In this document: one piece after another, positions 52,794-61,477 of the stretch | Numbering within the stretch: the first letter of the stretch is position 1 | How the letters are laid out: every line of letters begins with the position of its first letter | NCBI RefSeq assembly: GCF_000518245.1 | Contig: NZ_KI912404.1 | Span: 109,897 to 173,896 of the forward strand | Direction of reading: 5' to 3' | DNA from: Brachyspira alvinipulli ATCC 51933 | Lineage (GTDB): Bacteria > Spirochaetota > Brachyspiria > Brachyspirales > Brachyspiraceae | Length of the DNA: 64,000 nucleotides | Notes under the pieces: model-generated | Told to the model about the DNA's origin: nothing | Database searches by the model: none | The model's input: the letters and a program-made list of their open reading frames with translations, nothing else | Program-made: the position numbers and the translations under genes

Positions 52794-53369
52794 ATGAAAA
52801 AAGAAGTTGGTTATACTGCAGTTATTTCTGTTACTATTACAGCATTATTAGCAGGCTTTTTACTTTCTTTTGTATATTCTTCTTTTGAGAAAGATATATT
52901 GGCAAATAATGAAAAGACTGTATTAAATGGTGTTAAAGCTGTTATAGAAGGTGCTGATGAATTGGAAGGACCTTTAAAAGAAAATTCTTCTTATGATTAT
53001 TATATTGGTAAAAAATCTGATGGTACAGTAGTTGGTTATGCAATGCTTGCTTCTGCAGGAGGATATAACGGACAGAATAAGGTTTTAGTTGGTTTTGATG
53101 CTAATGCTGAAGTGATCACTGGTATAGTTGTAACAGAACAGGCTGAAACTCCAGGACTTGGTGCTAAAATTACTGAAGTTAGCTTTAGAGATCAATTTAA
53201 AGGTAAAAGTACTATAGTGCCTTTGACTGTTACAAAAGGTATAAAACCTGAAGAAGCTGGAGAATATGAGATAGCAGCAATAAGCGGAGCTACAATATCA
53301 TCTACTTCTGTTGTGACAGCGGTTAATAGTGCTAAAGATGAAGCTGTAAGTTTATTTAAGAATGAATAA
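52794..53369 (+). CDS. rnfG: Ion-translocating electron transport complex subunit RnfG
   Basis: An N-terminal membrane anchor (about 8-29) leads to a periplasmic FMN-binding domain. SGATISST (164-171) carries the Thr to which ApbE attaches FMN. AETPGLGAKITEVSFRDQFKG is another family block. The start is two bases after the rnfD stop. After rnfG a strong terminator follows, so rnfE, rnfA and rnfB are not in this operon. Confidence 0.93.
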   Translation: MKKEVGYTAVISVTITALLAGFLLSFVYSSFEKDILANNEKTVLNGVKAVIEGADELEGPLKENSSYDYYIGKKSDGTVVGYAMLASAGGYNGQNKVLVGFDANAEVITGIVVTEQAETPGLGAKITEVSFRDQFKGKSTIVPLTVTKGIKPEEAGEYEIAAISGATISSTSVVTAVNSAKDEAVSLFKNE

Positions 53370-53396
53370 TTAAGTTATAGTTATATATAATAAATT

Positions 53397-53436
53397 AGGC
53401 TTGTAAAATGTTAATTCGTTTTATAAGCCTTTTTTA
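53397..53436 (+). terminator. Terminator after rnfG
   Basis: AGGCTTGTAAAA pairs with TTTTATAAGCCT (one mismatch), followed by T6. It closes the rnfCDG unit 27 bases after the stop. Confidence 0.85.
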
Positions 53437-53588
53437 CATATATGTTATATTTGTATATTTAATGTATATAATTACATTAAAATATAATGATATATATACA
53501 AAAATAATATTATTTGTAAAAATATATTGAATTTTTTATATTATATTTTATAATATGCATAAATTCAATAATATATTGGTAGACTACT

Positions 53589-54281
53589 ATAAAAAAAGTA
53601 TTCTTAATAATTTCTATTTTTATATTTACAAGTTTATCTGTTTTTGCTGAAGGTTTCTTTGAATTTGGTGTTTCTGTACCTTTTGGACTTTCAACTGGTA
53701 TGCCTATGGGACAATCAGATAAAAATAATTCTTTCGGATTGGAAGGTGGATTTGATGTTTTAATTGGATACAGAGCAATATTTAGCGAAGCTGTTGGAAT
53801 GAGTTTCTATGCTGATTTAGGATACAGCTATGATACTTTCAGAATGGCTGGAGCTCCTCAAGGTACTGATATAAGACAGATAGATGGTTTGAATTTACAC
53901 AGTCTTAAAGTTGGATTTTTACCTAAAGTAAATATATATGATAAATACTCTATAGGTCTTGGTTTGGGTGTAAAACTTCCATTGGGCGGAAGCAGATATT
54001 CAAGAAGATTAGATGGTACTACAGGTGCTTTAATAAGTACTACAGAAACAACTAGAATGTTCTTAAGAGATTTACAAAATAATTATTCATCTCTAAGTGT
54101 AATTCCTTATATTAAATTAACTTTTGATTATACTATGTTTAATACAGCTAAATCATCAGCTGACTTAGGATTATACTTAGGTTATGATATAGGACTTAGA
54201 CAAGGTAGTTCTGGAATTGACAGTATAGATTTCGGTCTTCAGTTCTCATTAAGATTTAGACCTTATGGTGAAGATTATTAA
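53589..54281 (+). CDS. Small outer-membrane beta-barrel protein; start codon appears to be ATA
   Basis: The open frame starts after TAG at 53580 with ACT ACT ATA, then KKVFLIISIFIFTSLSVFA, which is a complete signal peptide without any ATG, GTG or TTG before it. The first ATG (53700) would cut off this peptide and two barrel strands. The first codon at 53589 is ATA where its paralogue at 60770 has ATG (MKKTILMII). The body has LHSLKVGFLPKVNIYDKYSIGLG (in parts) and VKLPLGGSRYSRR, matching the paralogue. So either ATA/other codon initiates, a base was mutated (pseudogene), or there is a sequencing error. Confidence 0.7.
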   Translation: MKKVFLIISIFIFTSLSVFAEGFFEFGVSVPFGLSTGMPMGQSDKNNSFGLEGGFDVLIGYRAIFSEAVGMSFYADLGYSYDTFRMAGAPQGTDIRQIDGLNLHSLKVGFLPKVNIYDKYSIGLGLGVKLPLGGSRYSRRLDGTTGALISTTETTRMFLRDLQNNYSSLSVIPYIKLTFDYTMFNTAKSSADLGLYLGYDIGLRQGSSGIDSIDFGLQFSLRFRPYGEDY

Positions 54282-54306
54282 TTTGTTTTTATAAATTGAA
54301 GTTTAC

Positions 54307-54343
54307 AGAAAAGACTTATATTTTTTATAAGTCTTTTCTTTTT
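54307..54343. terminator. Bidirectional terminator between beta-barrel and TPR genes
   Basis: 14-bp perfect stem AGAAAAGACTTATA with TATAAGTCTTTTCT, 5-base loop, T-run following. The TPR gene stop is at the base of the hairpin. Confidence 0.9.
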
Positions 54344-56553
54344 TAAATATTTTCATAATTAATATTGTTTTTTGAGCAGAATATTTTAGCTGTTTCAATA
54401 TTTTCTTTTGATAATGATATAAGACATTTTATTATTAATTTTTTATCTTCTTTTCCAGCAAATGAATAAGCTTTTTCAAAATAATTATAAGCCTCTTCAT
54501 TGAATTTATTATAAACATTATCCATTTTATCAAATTGTATATCTATATATGCCAAACTATTATGTGCCAATGCATGATTGTTATTTAATTTTATAGAATT
54601 ATAAAAACATTCTCTTGCTTTATTATAATATTGTGAAGCATTTTCTTTATCATTAAGAGTAAAATATATATTAGCTAATTTTGTAATGGTATAGCCCATA
54701 CTGTCATATATTGAAGCATTAGTTAAATCATCATTTATATTTAAATCCAATCCTTTTTGATAATATTTCAAGGCTTCATTGAGCAGTTCTGTAGCTTTAT
54801 CAGTATTTCCTTTTTTAAATTCATTGTTGGAATGTTTAGTTTTTGAAAATCCTATTCCATTATAGGCATTTAAATATTGCGGATTTATTTTTAATGCATT
54901 TTTATAATCCTCAAATGCTTCATCATAAAGTTTTAATCCTACTTTACTCAATCCTCTGTTATAATATGCATCGAGTGAGGAATTATCAATATCAATAACT
55001 TTTGTATAATAATCAATAGCTTTTTTGTATTCTTTTAAAGAGTCATAACATATTGCTATATTAAAATAAGAGTCCGGATTATTAGGATCTAAATTTGATG
55101 TTTTAGTGAAATCATCTATAGCTTTATTATATAAATCTATTTCCATTGATGATAAAGCTCTATTATAATAAGCATCAGAATAAGATGGATTTATCTCAAT
55201 AACTTTTGAATAATATTTAATAGCATTCTCATATTCTTCTATAGCATCATAGGATAAAGCTATATAATAATAAGCATATATATTTTCATTATCTATTTCT
55301 GTTACTTTTTTAAAATTATTTATAGCTGATTCATAATTTTGAAGTTTGTAATATATCAATCCTCTTTCATTATAAGCATCAATATACTCATTATCTAAAT
55401 CAATAGCTTTGTCAAAATCTTTTATAGCTTCTAAATACTCATTCAAATAAGAATATGTAATACCTCTAAAATAAAAAAATTCACTTTCTTTGTCATATAA
55501 TTCTATAGCCTTATTAAAATCTTTTAAAGCCTCTTCATATAAATGCATTCTCCCTTTTAATAAAGCTCTATTATTATATATATAAGCATCATTTGGTTCT
55601 AATTCTATAGCTTTATTATAATCTTCTAAAGCCTCATCATACATTTGCTTTTCATTTTTTATAAGTCCTCTGTTATTATAAGAGTAAGTATCATTTGGGT
55701 TTAATTCTATTGATTTGTCATAGTCTTTTAATGCTTCATCATATAATTCTAAAGCTTCTTCTGCCAACGCCTTATTATAGTAAACATAATAAACACTGTC
55801 ATCAGTTTCTATTATTTTATTATAATAATCTATAGCATTTTTATAATTTCCTAATTTATATTCAAGAAGTCCAAAATCATTATAAATATTTACTATATTT
55901 TCAGGTTCGCATTCTAAAGCTTTTTGATAATCTTCTTTAGCTTCATTATATAATTCTAAATTACTTTTACAAATACCTCTATAATAATATGCATCATAAA
56001 TTTCATCATCCAGCAATAAGGTTTTATCAAAATTTTTTATAGCCTCTTCATAGTTTTCTAAATAAAAATATCCTAACCCTACATAATATCTTGCTTCTAC
56101 ATCATTTTCATTAAATTCCAAAACCTTTTTAAAATCTTCAATTCCTTCTTCATATCTGCCCAAATATGATTTAGAATGTCCTCTATTATAATAAGCATTT
56201 GTTTTTTCAGGTGAAAGTTCGATTACTTTATCAAGGTCTTCAATAGCTCCTTCATAATTTTTGAGATTATATTTTGATATTGCTCTATTATAATAAGCAT
56301 CAACTAAAGTATTATGAGTGCTGTTAATTTCTTCATCGTCTATATTTCTTTCTTCTTCATCTTCATTATTGTTTTCATATGGACCGCTATATATAATAAA
56401 TTCATTATCCGAATATGCGATAATATCTTTATTATAAATATCTATAATTTCATCTAAATATGATATAGCTTTTTTATAGTCATTATTATTGAAAGCCTCA
56501 TGTGCTAAATTAAATAACATTTCAATATCTTTCATATTTTCACTATTATTCAT
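54343..56553 (-). CDS. Large TPR-repeat protein
   Basis: 736 residues composed almost completely of 34-residue TPR units, at least fifteen, with consensus pieces such as AYYNRGLSKYNLKNYEEAI, DAYYYRGICKSNLELYNEA and KAIELNPND (approximate). An acidic insertion (ENNNEDEEERNIDDEE, around residue 58) interrupts the first repeats. No signal peptide, no catalytic domain. Probably a cytoplasmic scaffold. Tandem TPR proteins are frequent in spirochaetes. The 3' end adjoins the terminator. Upstream 260 bases to the ferredoxin gene carry promoters only. Confidence 0.85.
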   Translation of the reverse strand: MNNSENMKDIEMLFNLAHEAFNNNDYKKAISYLDEIIDIYNKDIIAYSDNEFIIYSGPYENNNEDEEERNIDDEEINSTHNTLVDAYYNRAISKYNLKNYEGAIEDLDKVIELSPEKTNAYYNRGHSKSYLGRYEEGIEDFKKVLEFNENDVEARYYVGLGYFYLENYEEAIKNFDKTLLLDDEIYDAYYYRGICKSNLELYNEAKEDYQKALECEPENIVNIYNDFGLLEYKLGNYKNAIDYYNKIIETDDSVYYVYYNKALAEEALELYDEALKDYDKSIELNPNDTYSYNNRGLIKNEKQMYDEALEDYNKAIELEPNDAYIYNNRALLKGRMHLYEEALKDFNKAIELYDKESEFFYFRGITYSYLNEYLEAIKDFDKAIDLDNEYIDAYNERGLIYYKLQNYESAINNFKKVTEIDNENIYAYYYIALSYDAIEEYENAIKYYSKVIEINPSYSDAYYNRALSSMEIDLYNKAIDDFTKTSNLDPNNPDSYFNIAICYDSLKEYKKAIDYYTKVIDIDNSSLDAYYNRGLSKVGLKLYDEAFEDYKNALKINPQYLNAYNGIGFSKTKHSNNEFKKGNTDKATELLNEALKYYQKGLDLNINDDLTNASIYDSMGYTITKLANIYFTLNDKENASQYYNKARECFYNSIKLNNNHALAHNSLAYIDIQFDKMDNVYNKFNEEAYNYFEKAYSFAGKEDKKLIIKCLISLSKENIETAKIFCSKNNINYENI

Positions 56554-56745
56554 AAAATATTATCTCTCTTTAATACAGTTCATTTATTGTTTTTATTATA
56601 TATAAAAATAATAATAATTACTATATATAATATGAATTTTATTGTTTTATAATAAATTTAGATAGTTATTACTATGATATTATAATGTTATAGTTAGTAT
56701 TATTCATTGAACTTTTTTATTTTTTAATATAAATAATAAATATAT

Positions 56746-56773
56746 TTGACAAAGAGATTTTTTTAAATATAAT
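56746..56773 (+). promoter_or_regulatory. Promoter of the 2-oxoacid:ferredoxin oxidoreductase operon
   Basis: TTGACA, 16 bases, TATAAT: full consensus boxes, 39 bases before the ferredoxin start. Confidence 0.85.
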
Positions 56774-56811
56774 TTATAACTGTAGGATTTGTGTTTTTAA
56801 GGAGGGTTTTT

Positions 56812-57048
56812 ATGGCAGGAAAAGGCCGAGTTACAATAGATTCTGAAGCATGCAAAGGCTGTTCAAATTGCATATCTGTTTGTCCAACTAAAATATTATA
56901 TTTAGATAAAGAAAATATGAATTCATGGGGATATTACCCAGCGGCTGTTACTGATATGGAAAAATGTATAGGCTGTGCTAATTGTGCTATGATGTGTCCG
57001 GATATATGTATAAAAGTTGAAAGATTGGACAAAGAGGAGGGTAAATAA
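56812..57048 (+). CDS. 2-oxoacid:ferredoxin oxidoreductase, delta subunit (2 x 4Fe-4S ferredoxin)
   Basis: Two ferredoxin motifs: CKGCSNCISVCP and CIGCANCAMMCP. MAGKGRVTIDSEACKG begins at ATG 56812, preceded by AAGGAGGG at the right distance; an ORF start seven codons upstream (56791) has no such site. It carries electrons from the TPP site to free ferredoxin. First of four genes with tight spacing (its TAA overlaps the ATG of the next gene by one base). Confidence 0.9.
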   Translation: MAGKGRVTIDSEACKGCSNCISVCPTKILYLDKENMNSWGYYPAAVTDMEKCIGCANCAMMCPDICIKVERLDKEEGK

Positions 57049-58106
57049 TGGCTAGAACATTAATGAAAGGAAATGAGGCTATGGCTAGTGCTGCTATTGC
57101 TGCAGGATGTAAATGTTTTTTTGGGTATCCTATTACTCCGCAAAATGAGATACCAGAGTTTATGTCTAAAGCTATGTATGAATCCGGCGGAGCATTTGTA
57201 CAGGCAGAAAGTGAAGTTGCTGCTATTAATATGGTTTATGGTGCAGGAGGAGCTGGGGTTAGAGCTATGACTTCTTCTTCTTCTCCAGGTATAGCATTAA
57301 AACAGGAGGGTATATCTTATTTAGCTGGTGCGGAAGTACCTGCTGTTATACTTAATGTTATGCGCGGAGGTCCTGGACTTGGAAGTATACAGCCTGCTCA
57401 AAGTGATTATCTTATGATGACTAAAGGCGGCGGTGATGGTGATTATAATTGTCCTGTTCTTGCACCTGCTAATTTGCAGGAGGCTGCTGATATGATAATG
57501 GAAGCATTTGACATGGCTGATTATTATAGAACGCCTGTTTATGTTGCTGCAGATGGATTTATAGGACAGATGATGGAACCTGTAGATATAGTATATAAGC
57601 CGAAATATAAGATAGAAGAAAAAACTTGGGCAGCATGCGGAAAAAGAGGAAGAAGAGAAAAAAATAATATAATAAATTCTCTTTATTTAGAGCCTGAACT
57701 TCTTCATGAGCATAATGTACATTTGCAGAAAAAGTATGCACAAATAAAAGAAAAAGAGGCTAGAGCTGAAAAATATAATACAGAAGATGCTGAACTTATA
57801 TTTGTTTCTTACGGCACTATGTCAAGAGTTGTAAGAGGAGTTGTTGATAAACTTAGAGAAGAAGGCAAAAGGGTAGGTATGATACGTCCTTTAACTTTAT
57901 GGCCTTTCCCAGTTGCAGCATTTAATAATCTTAATTGCAAAATGTATGTAAGTATAGAAATGAGTATGGGACAGATGCTTGATGATATAAGACTTGCATC
58001 TGAATGCAAAGTTCCTGTTAAGTTTTATGGAAAAGCTGGAGGAATAGTGCCTTCTGCACATGAAATAATAGATAATGTTAGAAATTTTGCCGGAGGTATT
58101 ATATGA
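57048..58106 (+). CDS. vorB: 2-oxoacid:ferredoxin oxidoreductase, alpha subunit (VorB-type)
   Basis: The subunit provides the pyrimidine-binding half of the TPP site: GNEAMASAAIAAGCKCFFGYPITPQNEIPEF and VQAESEVAAINMVYGAGGAGVR (in parts), TSSSSPGIALKQEGISYL. 352 residues fits VorB/KorA. It is closest to VorB-type (3-methyl-2-oxobutanoate) enzymes by my recollection; substrate (branched-chain 2-oxoacid or 2-oxoglutarate) cannot be decided from sequence. Stop overlaps the next start by 4 bases. Confidence 0.87.
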   Translation: MARTLMKGNEAMASAAIAAGCKCFFGYPITPQNEIPEFMSKAMYESGGAFVQAESEVAAINMVYGAGGAGVRAMTSSSSPGIALKQEGISYLAGAEVPAVILNVMRGGPGLGSIQPAQSDYLMMTKGGGDGDYNCPVLAPANLQEAADMIMEAFDMADYYRTPVYVAADGFIGQMMEPVDIVYKPKYKIEEKTWAACGKRGRREKNNIINSLYLEPELLHEHNVHLQKKYAQIKEKEARAEKYNTEDAELIFVSYGTMSRVVRGVVDKLREEGKRVGMIRPLTLWPFPVAAFNNLNCKMYVSIEMSMGQMLDDIRLASECKVPVKFYGKAGGIVPSAHEIIDNVRNFAGGII

Positions 58107-58837
58107 TAGTATTTGAAAAATCTAAAGGATTAACTGATGCAAGAACACATTATTGCCCAGGATGTATGCATGGAACTTCTCAGAGAATAGTAGCTGAATG
58201 TTTGGAAGAACTTAATGTATTAGATAGAACAGTTGGTGTAGCTTCTGTTGGATGTTCTGTACTTGCTTATAAATATTTTTCATGTGATATGCAGCAGGCA
58301 GCACATGGAAGAGCACCTGCAGTTGCTACAGGAGTTAAAAGAGCAGTTCCGGATAGTATTGTATTTACTCTTCAAGGAGACGGAGATTTAGCAGCTATTG
58401 GTACTGCAGAAATAATACATGCTGCTGCTAGAGGAGAAAATATTACAGTAATATTTTTGAATAATGCTATTTATGGTATGACAGGCGGACAAATGGCACC
58501 TACTACATTAGAAGGACAAAGAACAACAACCACTCAGTCTGGAAGAGATTTTCACAGAGCCGGAAAACCTATAAGGGTATGTGAAATGCTTGCTACTTTA
58601 GAAGGAGCTACTTTTGTTGAGAGAGTTGCATTAGATAGTCCTGCAAATATTAGAAAGGCTAAAATGGCTGTTAAAAAGGCTTTTGAAAATCAGATTGCAG
58701 GAAAGGGTTTTTCTATAGTTGAGATGCTTACAAGCTGTACAACTAACTGGGGAATAGCTCCTACAGAATCGCATAAATGGATAAGAGATTATATGATTCC
58801 TCATTATCCTCTAGGTAATTTTAGAAATGACGGTTAA
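58103..58837 (+). CDS. 2-oxoacid:ferredoxin oxidoreductase, beta subunit (TPP-binding)
   Basis: TPP motif GDGDLAAIGTAEIIHA with the closing NNAIYGMTGGQMAPTT, and CPGCMHGTSQRIV near the N terminus, whose Cys may bind the cluster. 244 residues, usual for KorB/VorA. Downstream gene begins 15 bases later, so the four genes form one operon with the order delta-alpha-beta-gamma. Confidence 0.92.
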   Translation: MIVFEKSKGLTDARTHYCPGCMHGTSQRIVAECLEELNVLDRTVGVASVGCSVLAYKYFSCDMQQAAHGRAPAVATGVKRAVPDSIVFTLQGDGDLAAIGTAEIIHAAARGENITVIFLNNAIYGMTGGQMAPTTLEGQRTTTTQSGRDFHRAGKPIRVCEMLATLEGATFVERVALDSPANIRKAKMAVKKAFENQIAGKGFSIVEMLTSCTTNWGIAPTESHKWIRDYMIPHYPLGNFRNDG

Positions 58838-58852
58838 AAAAGGAGATATTAT

Positions 58853-59407
58853 ATGAGTACAGAAAGAATAATTTTTGCAGGATTTGGCGGACAGGGAGTT
58901 ATGTCTATGGGACAGATGATAGCTTATGCCGGAATGATAGAAAATAAACATGTTACTTGGTGTCCTTCTTATGGACCGGAAATGAGAGGAGGTACAGCTA
59001 ATTGTTCTGTAGTTGTAAGCGATGAGCTTGTTGGTTCTCCTTTGATTTCTCATGATGCTTCTGCTGCTGTTATAATGAATCTTCCTTCTTTAACTAAGTT
59101 TGAAAAGGATGTTTTGCCTAATGGTATACTTCTTATAAACTCATCTTTAATAGAAAAGAAAGCTTCTAGAGATGATGTAAAAGTAGCTTATGTTGAAGCT
59201 AATAAAATAGCAGGTGATATAGGAAATCCAAAATCTGCTAATATGGTTATGCTTGGTGCTTTACTTACACTTCATAATATAGTATCATTTGACAGTGTAC
59301 AGCAGGCATTTTTGAAAGTATTTGGTGAAAGAAAGAAAGAGTTTTTGCCATCCAATGAAAAAGCTTTGAATGCAGGAAGAGATGCTGTGAAAGATTTAGT
59401 ATCTTGA
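58853..59407 (+). CDS. 2-oxoacid:ferredoxin oxidoreductase, gamma subunit
   Basis: The gamma domain of PFOR-type enzymes: FAGFGGQGVMSMGQMIAYAG, WCPSYGPEMRGGTANC and SANMVMLGALLTLHNIV (in parts). 184 residues is normal. AAGGAG precedes the start. The last 314 bases of the gene have a degraded copy at 60201-60516. Confidence 0.92.
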   Translation: MSTERIIFAGFGGQGVMSMGQMIAYAGMIENKHVTWCPSYGPEMRGGTANCSVVVSDELVGSPLISHDASAAVIMNLPSLTKFEKDVLPNGILLINSSLIEKKASRDDVKVAYVEANKIAGDIGNPKSANMVMLGALLTLHNIVSFDSVQQAFLKVFGERKKEFLPSNEKALNAGRDAVKDLVS

Positions 59408-59459
59408 AATTTATATTCTAATTAAGAATAAAATTTAATTTTTAATAAAAAATCATAAG

Positions 59460-59492
59460 TGTCTGGTGTTTTTTTACTTACCAGACATTTTT
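59460..59492 (+). terminator. Terminator of the 2-oxoacid oxidoreductase operon
   Basis: TGTCTGGT pairs with ACCAGACA, loop of 12 bases, followed by T5. It lies 53 bases after the stop. Confidence 0.85.
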
Positions 59493-59513
59493 ATATTTTT
59501 TACATATAAATAA

Positions 59514-59555
59514 AAAATAGTCTTGAGTATTATAAAATATATTCAAGACTTTTTA
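59514..59555. terminator. Bidirectional terminator before the minus-strand membrane protein
   Basis: AGTCTTGA pairs with TCAAGACT, flanked by T5 on the plus and T6 on the minus strand. It terminates the minus-strand gene ending at 59599. Confidence 0.75.
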
Positions 59556-59598
59556 ATGAAAATTAATTATTGCTGTTCATTTAATTTATTATAATAAT

Positions 59599-60072
59599 TT
59601 AATAATCAGTATTATAAATAATTATTATTCTTATTATTCCATAAACAGCTATTACAGCATGATATACAATAAAAACTATAAACATTGTTTTACTATTAGA
59701 AATGATATTATTTATAAAATCTATATTAAATTTAGAAAATAAAGTTATAATAATATCTTTTATTAAAATAAGAAAATCAAAAGCTAAACTAAATATACAA
59801 GCAAATAAGACAATTAGTACAGTTTCAAATATTTTCTTAATTTTTACCATTTTAGGTTTATAATAAGAATTAAATACACCTAACTCTCTCTCATGGTGTT
59901 TTTTTTCACTTCTAAAAAAAGGTTTTTTATGATGATAACAATAGTTAAAAAAATCATTACGATAATTATAAAAATTGCTGTTTATAAATAGAGCAATACG
60001 TATTAATATAATAATTAATAATAATTTAGCAAATATTATAATATTGATATTAGCATAATAAAATTCAGGCAT
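59599..60072 (-). CDS. Hypothetical small membrane protein
   Basis: 157 residues with three or four hydrophobic segments (IIIFAKLLLIIILIRIALF, VLIVLFACIFSLAFDFLIL, TMFIVFIVYHAVIAVYGII) separated by a basic/His-rich loop RNDFFNYCYHHKKPFFRSEK (in pieces). No motif that I know. AGGGG precedes the ATG. It lies between the gamma subunit gene and its decayed copy, in opposite orientation. Could be an inserted gene or a lineage-specific one. Confidence 0.5.
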   Translation of the reverse strand: MPEFYYANINIIIFAKLLLIIILIRIALFINSNFYNYRNDFFNYCYHHKKPFFRSEKKHHERELGVFNSYYKPKMVKIKKIFETVLIVLFACIFSLAFDFLILIKDIIITLFSKFNIDFINNIISNSKTMFIVFIVYHAVIAVYGIIRIIIIYNTDY

Positions 60073-60200
60073 AAAACACCCCTATAAATATTATTTATTA
60101 TAATTAATATTACATAATATATCAATGACAAAAATTGACGTTATTATAAAAATTGAAATAATTTAATAATTTTCTAAAAGTTTTATTATTTATTATTTCT

Positions 60201-60516
60201 TTAACTAACTTTGAAAAGGATGTTTGCCTAATGGTATATTTTTTATAAACTCATCTTTAATAGAAAAAAGCTTCAAGAGATGATGTAAAAGCGGCTTATA
60301 TTGAAGCTAATAAAATAGCAGGTGATACATGAAATCCAATATCTGCTAATATTGTTATGCTTGGTGCTTTGCTTACAGTTCATAATCTAGTATCATTTGA
60401 TAATGTATAGAAGGCATTTTTAAAAGTATTTGGAGAATGTAAGAAAGAGTTTCTTCCAAGTAATTAAAAGGTACTTATAATACTGTAAGAGATGCCGTTA
60501 AAAATTTGCTTTCTTA
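60201..60516 (+). pseudogene. Decayed copy of the gamma-subunit gene 3' half
   Basis: The DNA reads like 59094-59404 with scattered changes and small indels: AACTTTGAAAAGGATG, ATGGTATATTTTTTATAAAC, GAAGCTAATAAAATAGCAGG, GTATCATTTGATAATGTATAG. It contains in-frame stops (TGA in GATACATGAAAT, TAG in GTATAGAAGG, TAA in AGTAATTAAAA). No start or upstream half of the gene is found, so it is a partial duplication that has decayed. The 250 bases after it, up to the beta-barrel gene, show nothing else. Confidence 0.85.
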
Positions 60517-60769
60517 AAAGTTAAAGTCTATAAAAAATTTTAACTAAAAAGTAATTAATTATATATTTACAAAAAATTAGAATTCAGGTTTTTATAATAT
60601 AGGGTATATTTATATATAATAATTAGTTAAATTACATAGTTTATTTAATAATAATGTTAATTTATAGATATTAATTATTGTTATTAAATTTTGAAATATA
60701 TTTGCTAAAAAATCAATTTTTTGTATATTTAAATAAATAAATTTTGTTTAAAGGTACACAGGAGTAAAA

Positions 60770-61411
60770 ATGAAAAAAACTATATTAATGATTATATTAT
60801 TTATAACAACAATCAGCGGAAGTCTTATGGCTAAAAGCGGATGGGGTGTTGATTTATCTGTTCCTTTAGGTGCTGGTATTGGTTTTTATCTTGAAGAGGG
60901 AAAGCAAAGTGAAATAATTAAACCAGATGCAGGATTTGAATTTGGGGTTTATTTAAAGCCTAATTATTATTTTGATTTAAGTATTTTATCTTTGGGTATA
61001 TCATTGGATTTAGGATATCAAAGAGATGTATTTGCATTTAAATCTGATTTAAATAAAGGAAATCTTACATTCGATAGTTTAAGTTTAGGACTTATGCCTA
61101 AAATAGATATTTTATTTATGTCTATAGGTGTAGGTGCGGGTGTTAAATTCCCTCTTGGCGGAAGCAGTTATTCTAAAGAAAACAGCGGAGGAGAGCAAAG
61201 ATATTCATATAATTTAAAAGAACTGCAAAATCAATTTTATAATCTTTATATACCATATCTTAAAGCAAGTATAGATTTTCTTTTATTATATAATATTACT
61301 TTAGGTGTTTATCTTTCTTATGATTTCCCATTAATGGAGTATAAAGATTCTATTCCTAAAGTAAGTTTCGGCGGACTTGATGTAGGCGGACAAATTGGAA
61401 TAAGATTTTAA
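60770..61411 (+). CDS. Small outer-membrane beta-barrel protein
   Basis: Signal peptide MKKTILMIILFITTISGSLMA (residues 1-21) is cleaved before KSGWGVDLSVPLG. The rest alternates short strands: FEFGVYLKPNYYF, SLSLGLMPKIDIL, VGAGVKFPLGGSSYSKE and ends with GGQIGIRF, a terminal Phe. It is paralogous to the protein at 53589-54281 (both share the PLGGS block and the length of about 210-230). AGGAGT lies before ATG. Function unknown; porin-like or adhesion. Confidence 0.72.
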   Translation: MKKTILMIILFITTISGSLMAKSGWGVDLSVPLGAGIGFYLEEGKQSEIIKPDAGFEFGVYLKPNYYFDLSILSLGISLDLGYQRDVFAFKSDLNKGNLTFDSLSLGLMPKIDILFMSIGVGAGVKFPLGGSSYSKENSGGEQRYSYNLKELQNQFYNLYIPYLKASIDFLLLYNITLGVYLSYDFPLMEYKDSIPKVSFGGLDVGGQIGIRF

Positions 61412-61429
61412 TAAAAATTAATAATAAAA

Positions 61430-61463
61430 AAAACATGCTTAAATTATTTAGCATGGTTTTTTA
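61430..61463. terminator. Terminator between the beta-barrel gene and cyclase gene
   Basis: CATGCTTAAA and TTTAGCATG form a hairpin with a small internal mismatch, with A7 before and T6 after. Serves two convergent genes. Confidence 0.7.
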
Positions 61464-61477
61464 TTTTTATAAAAATA

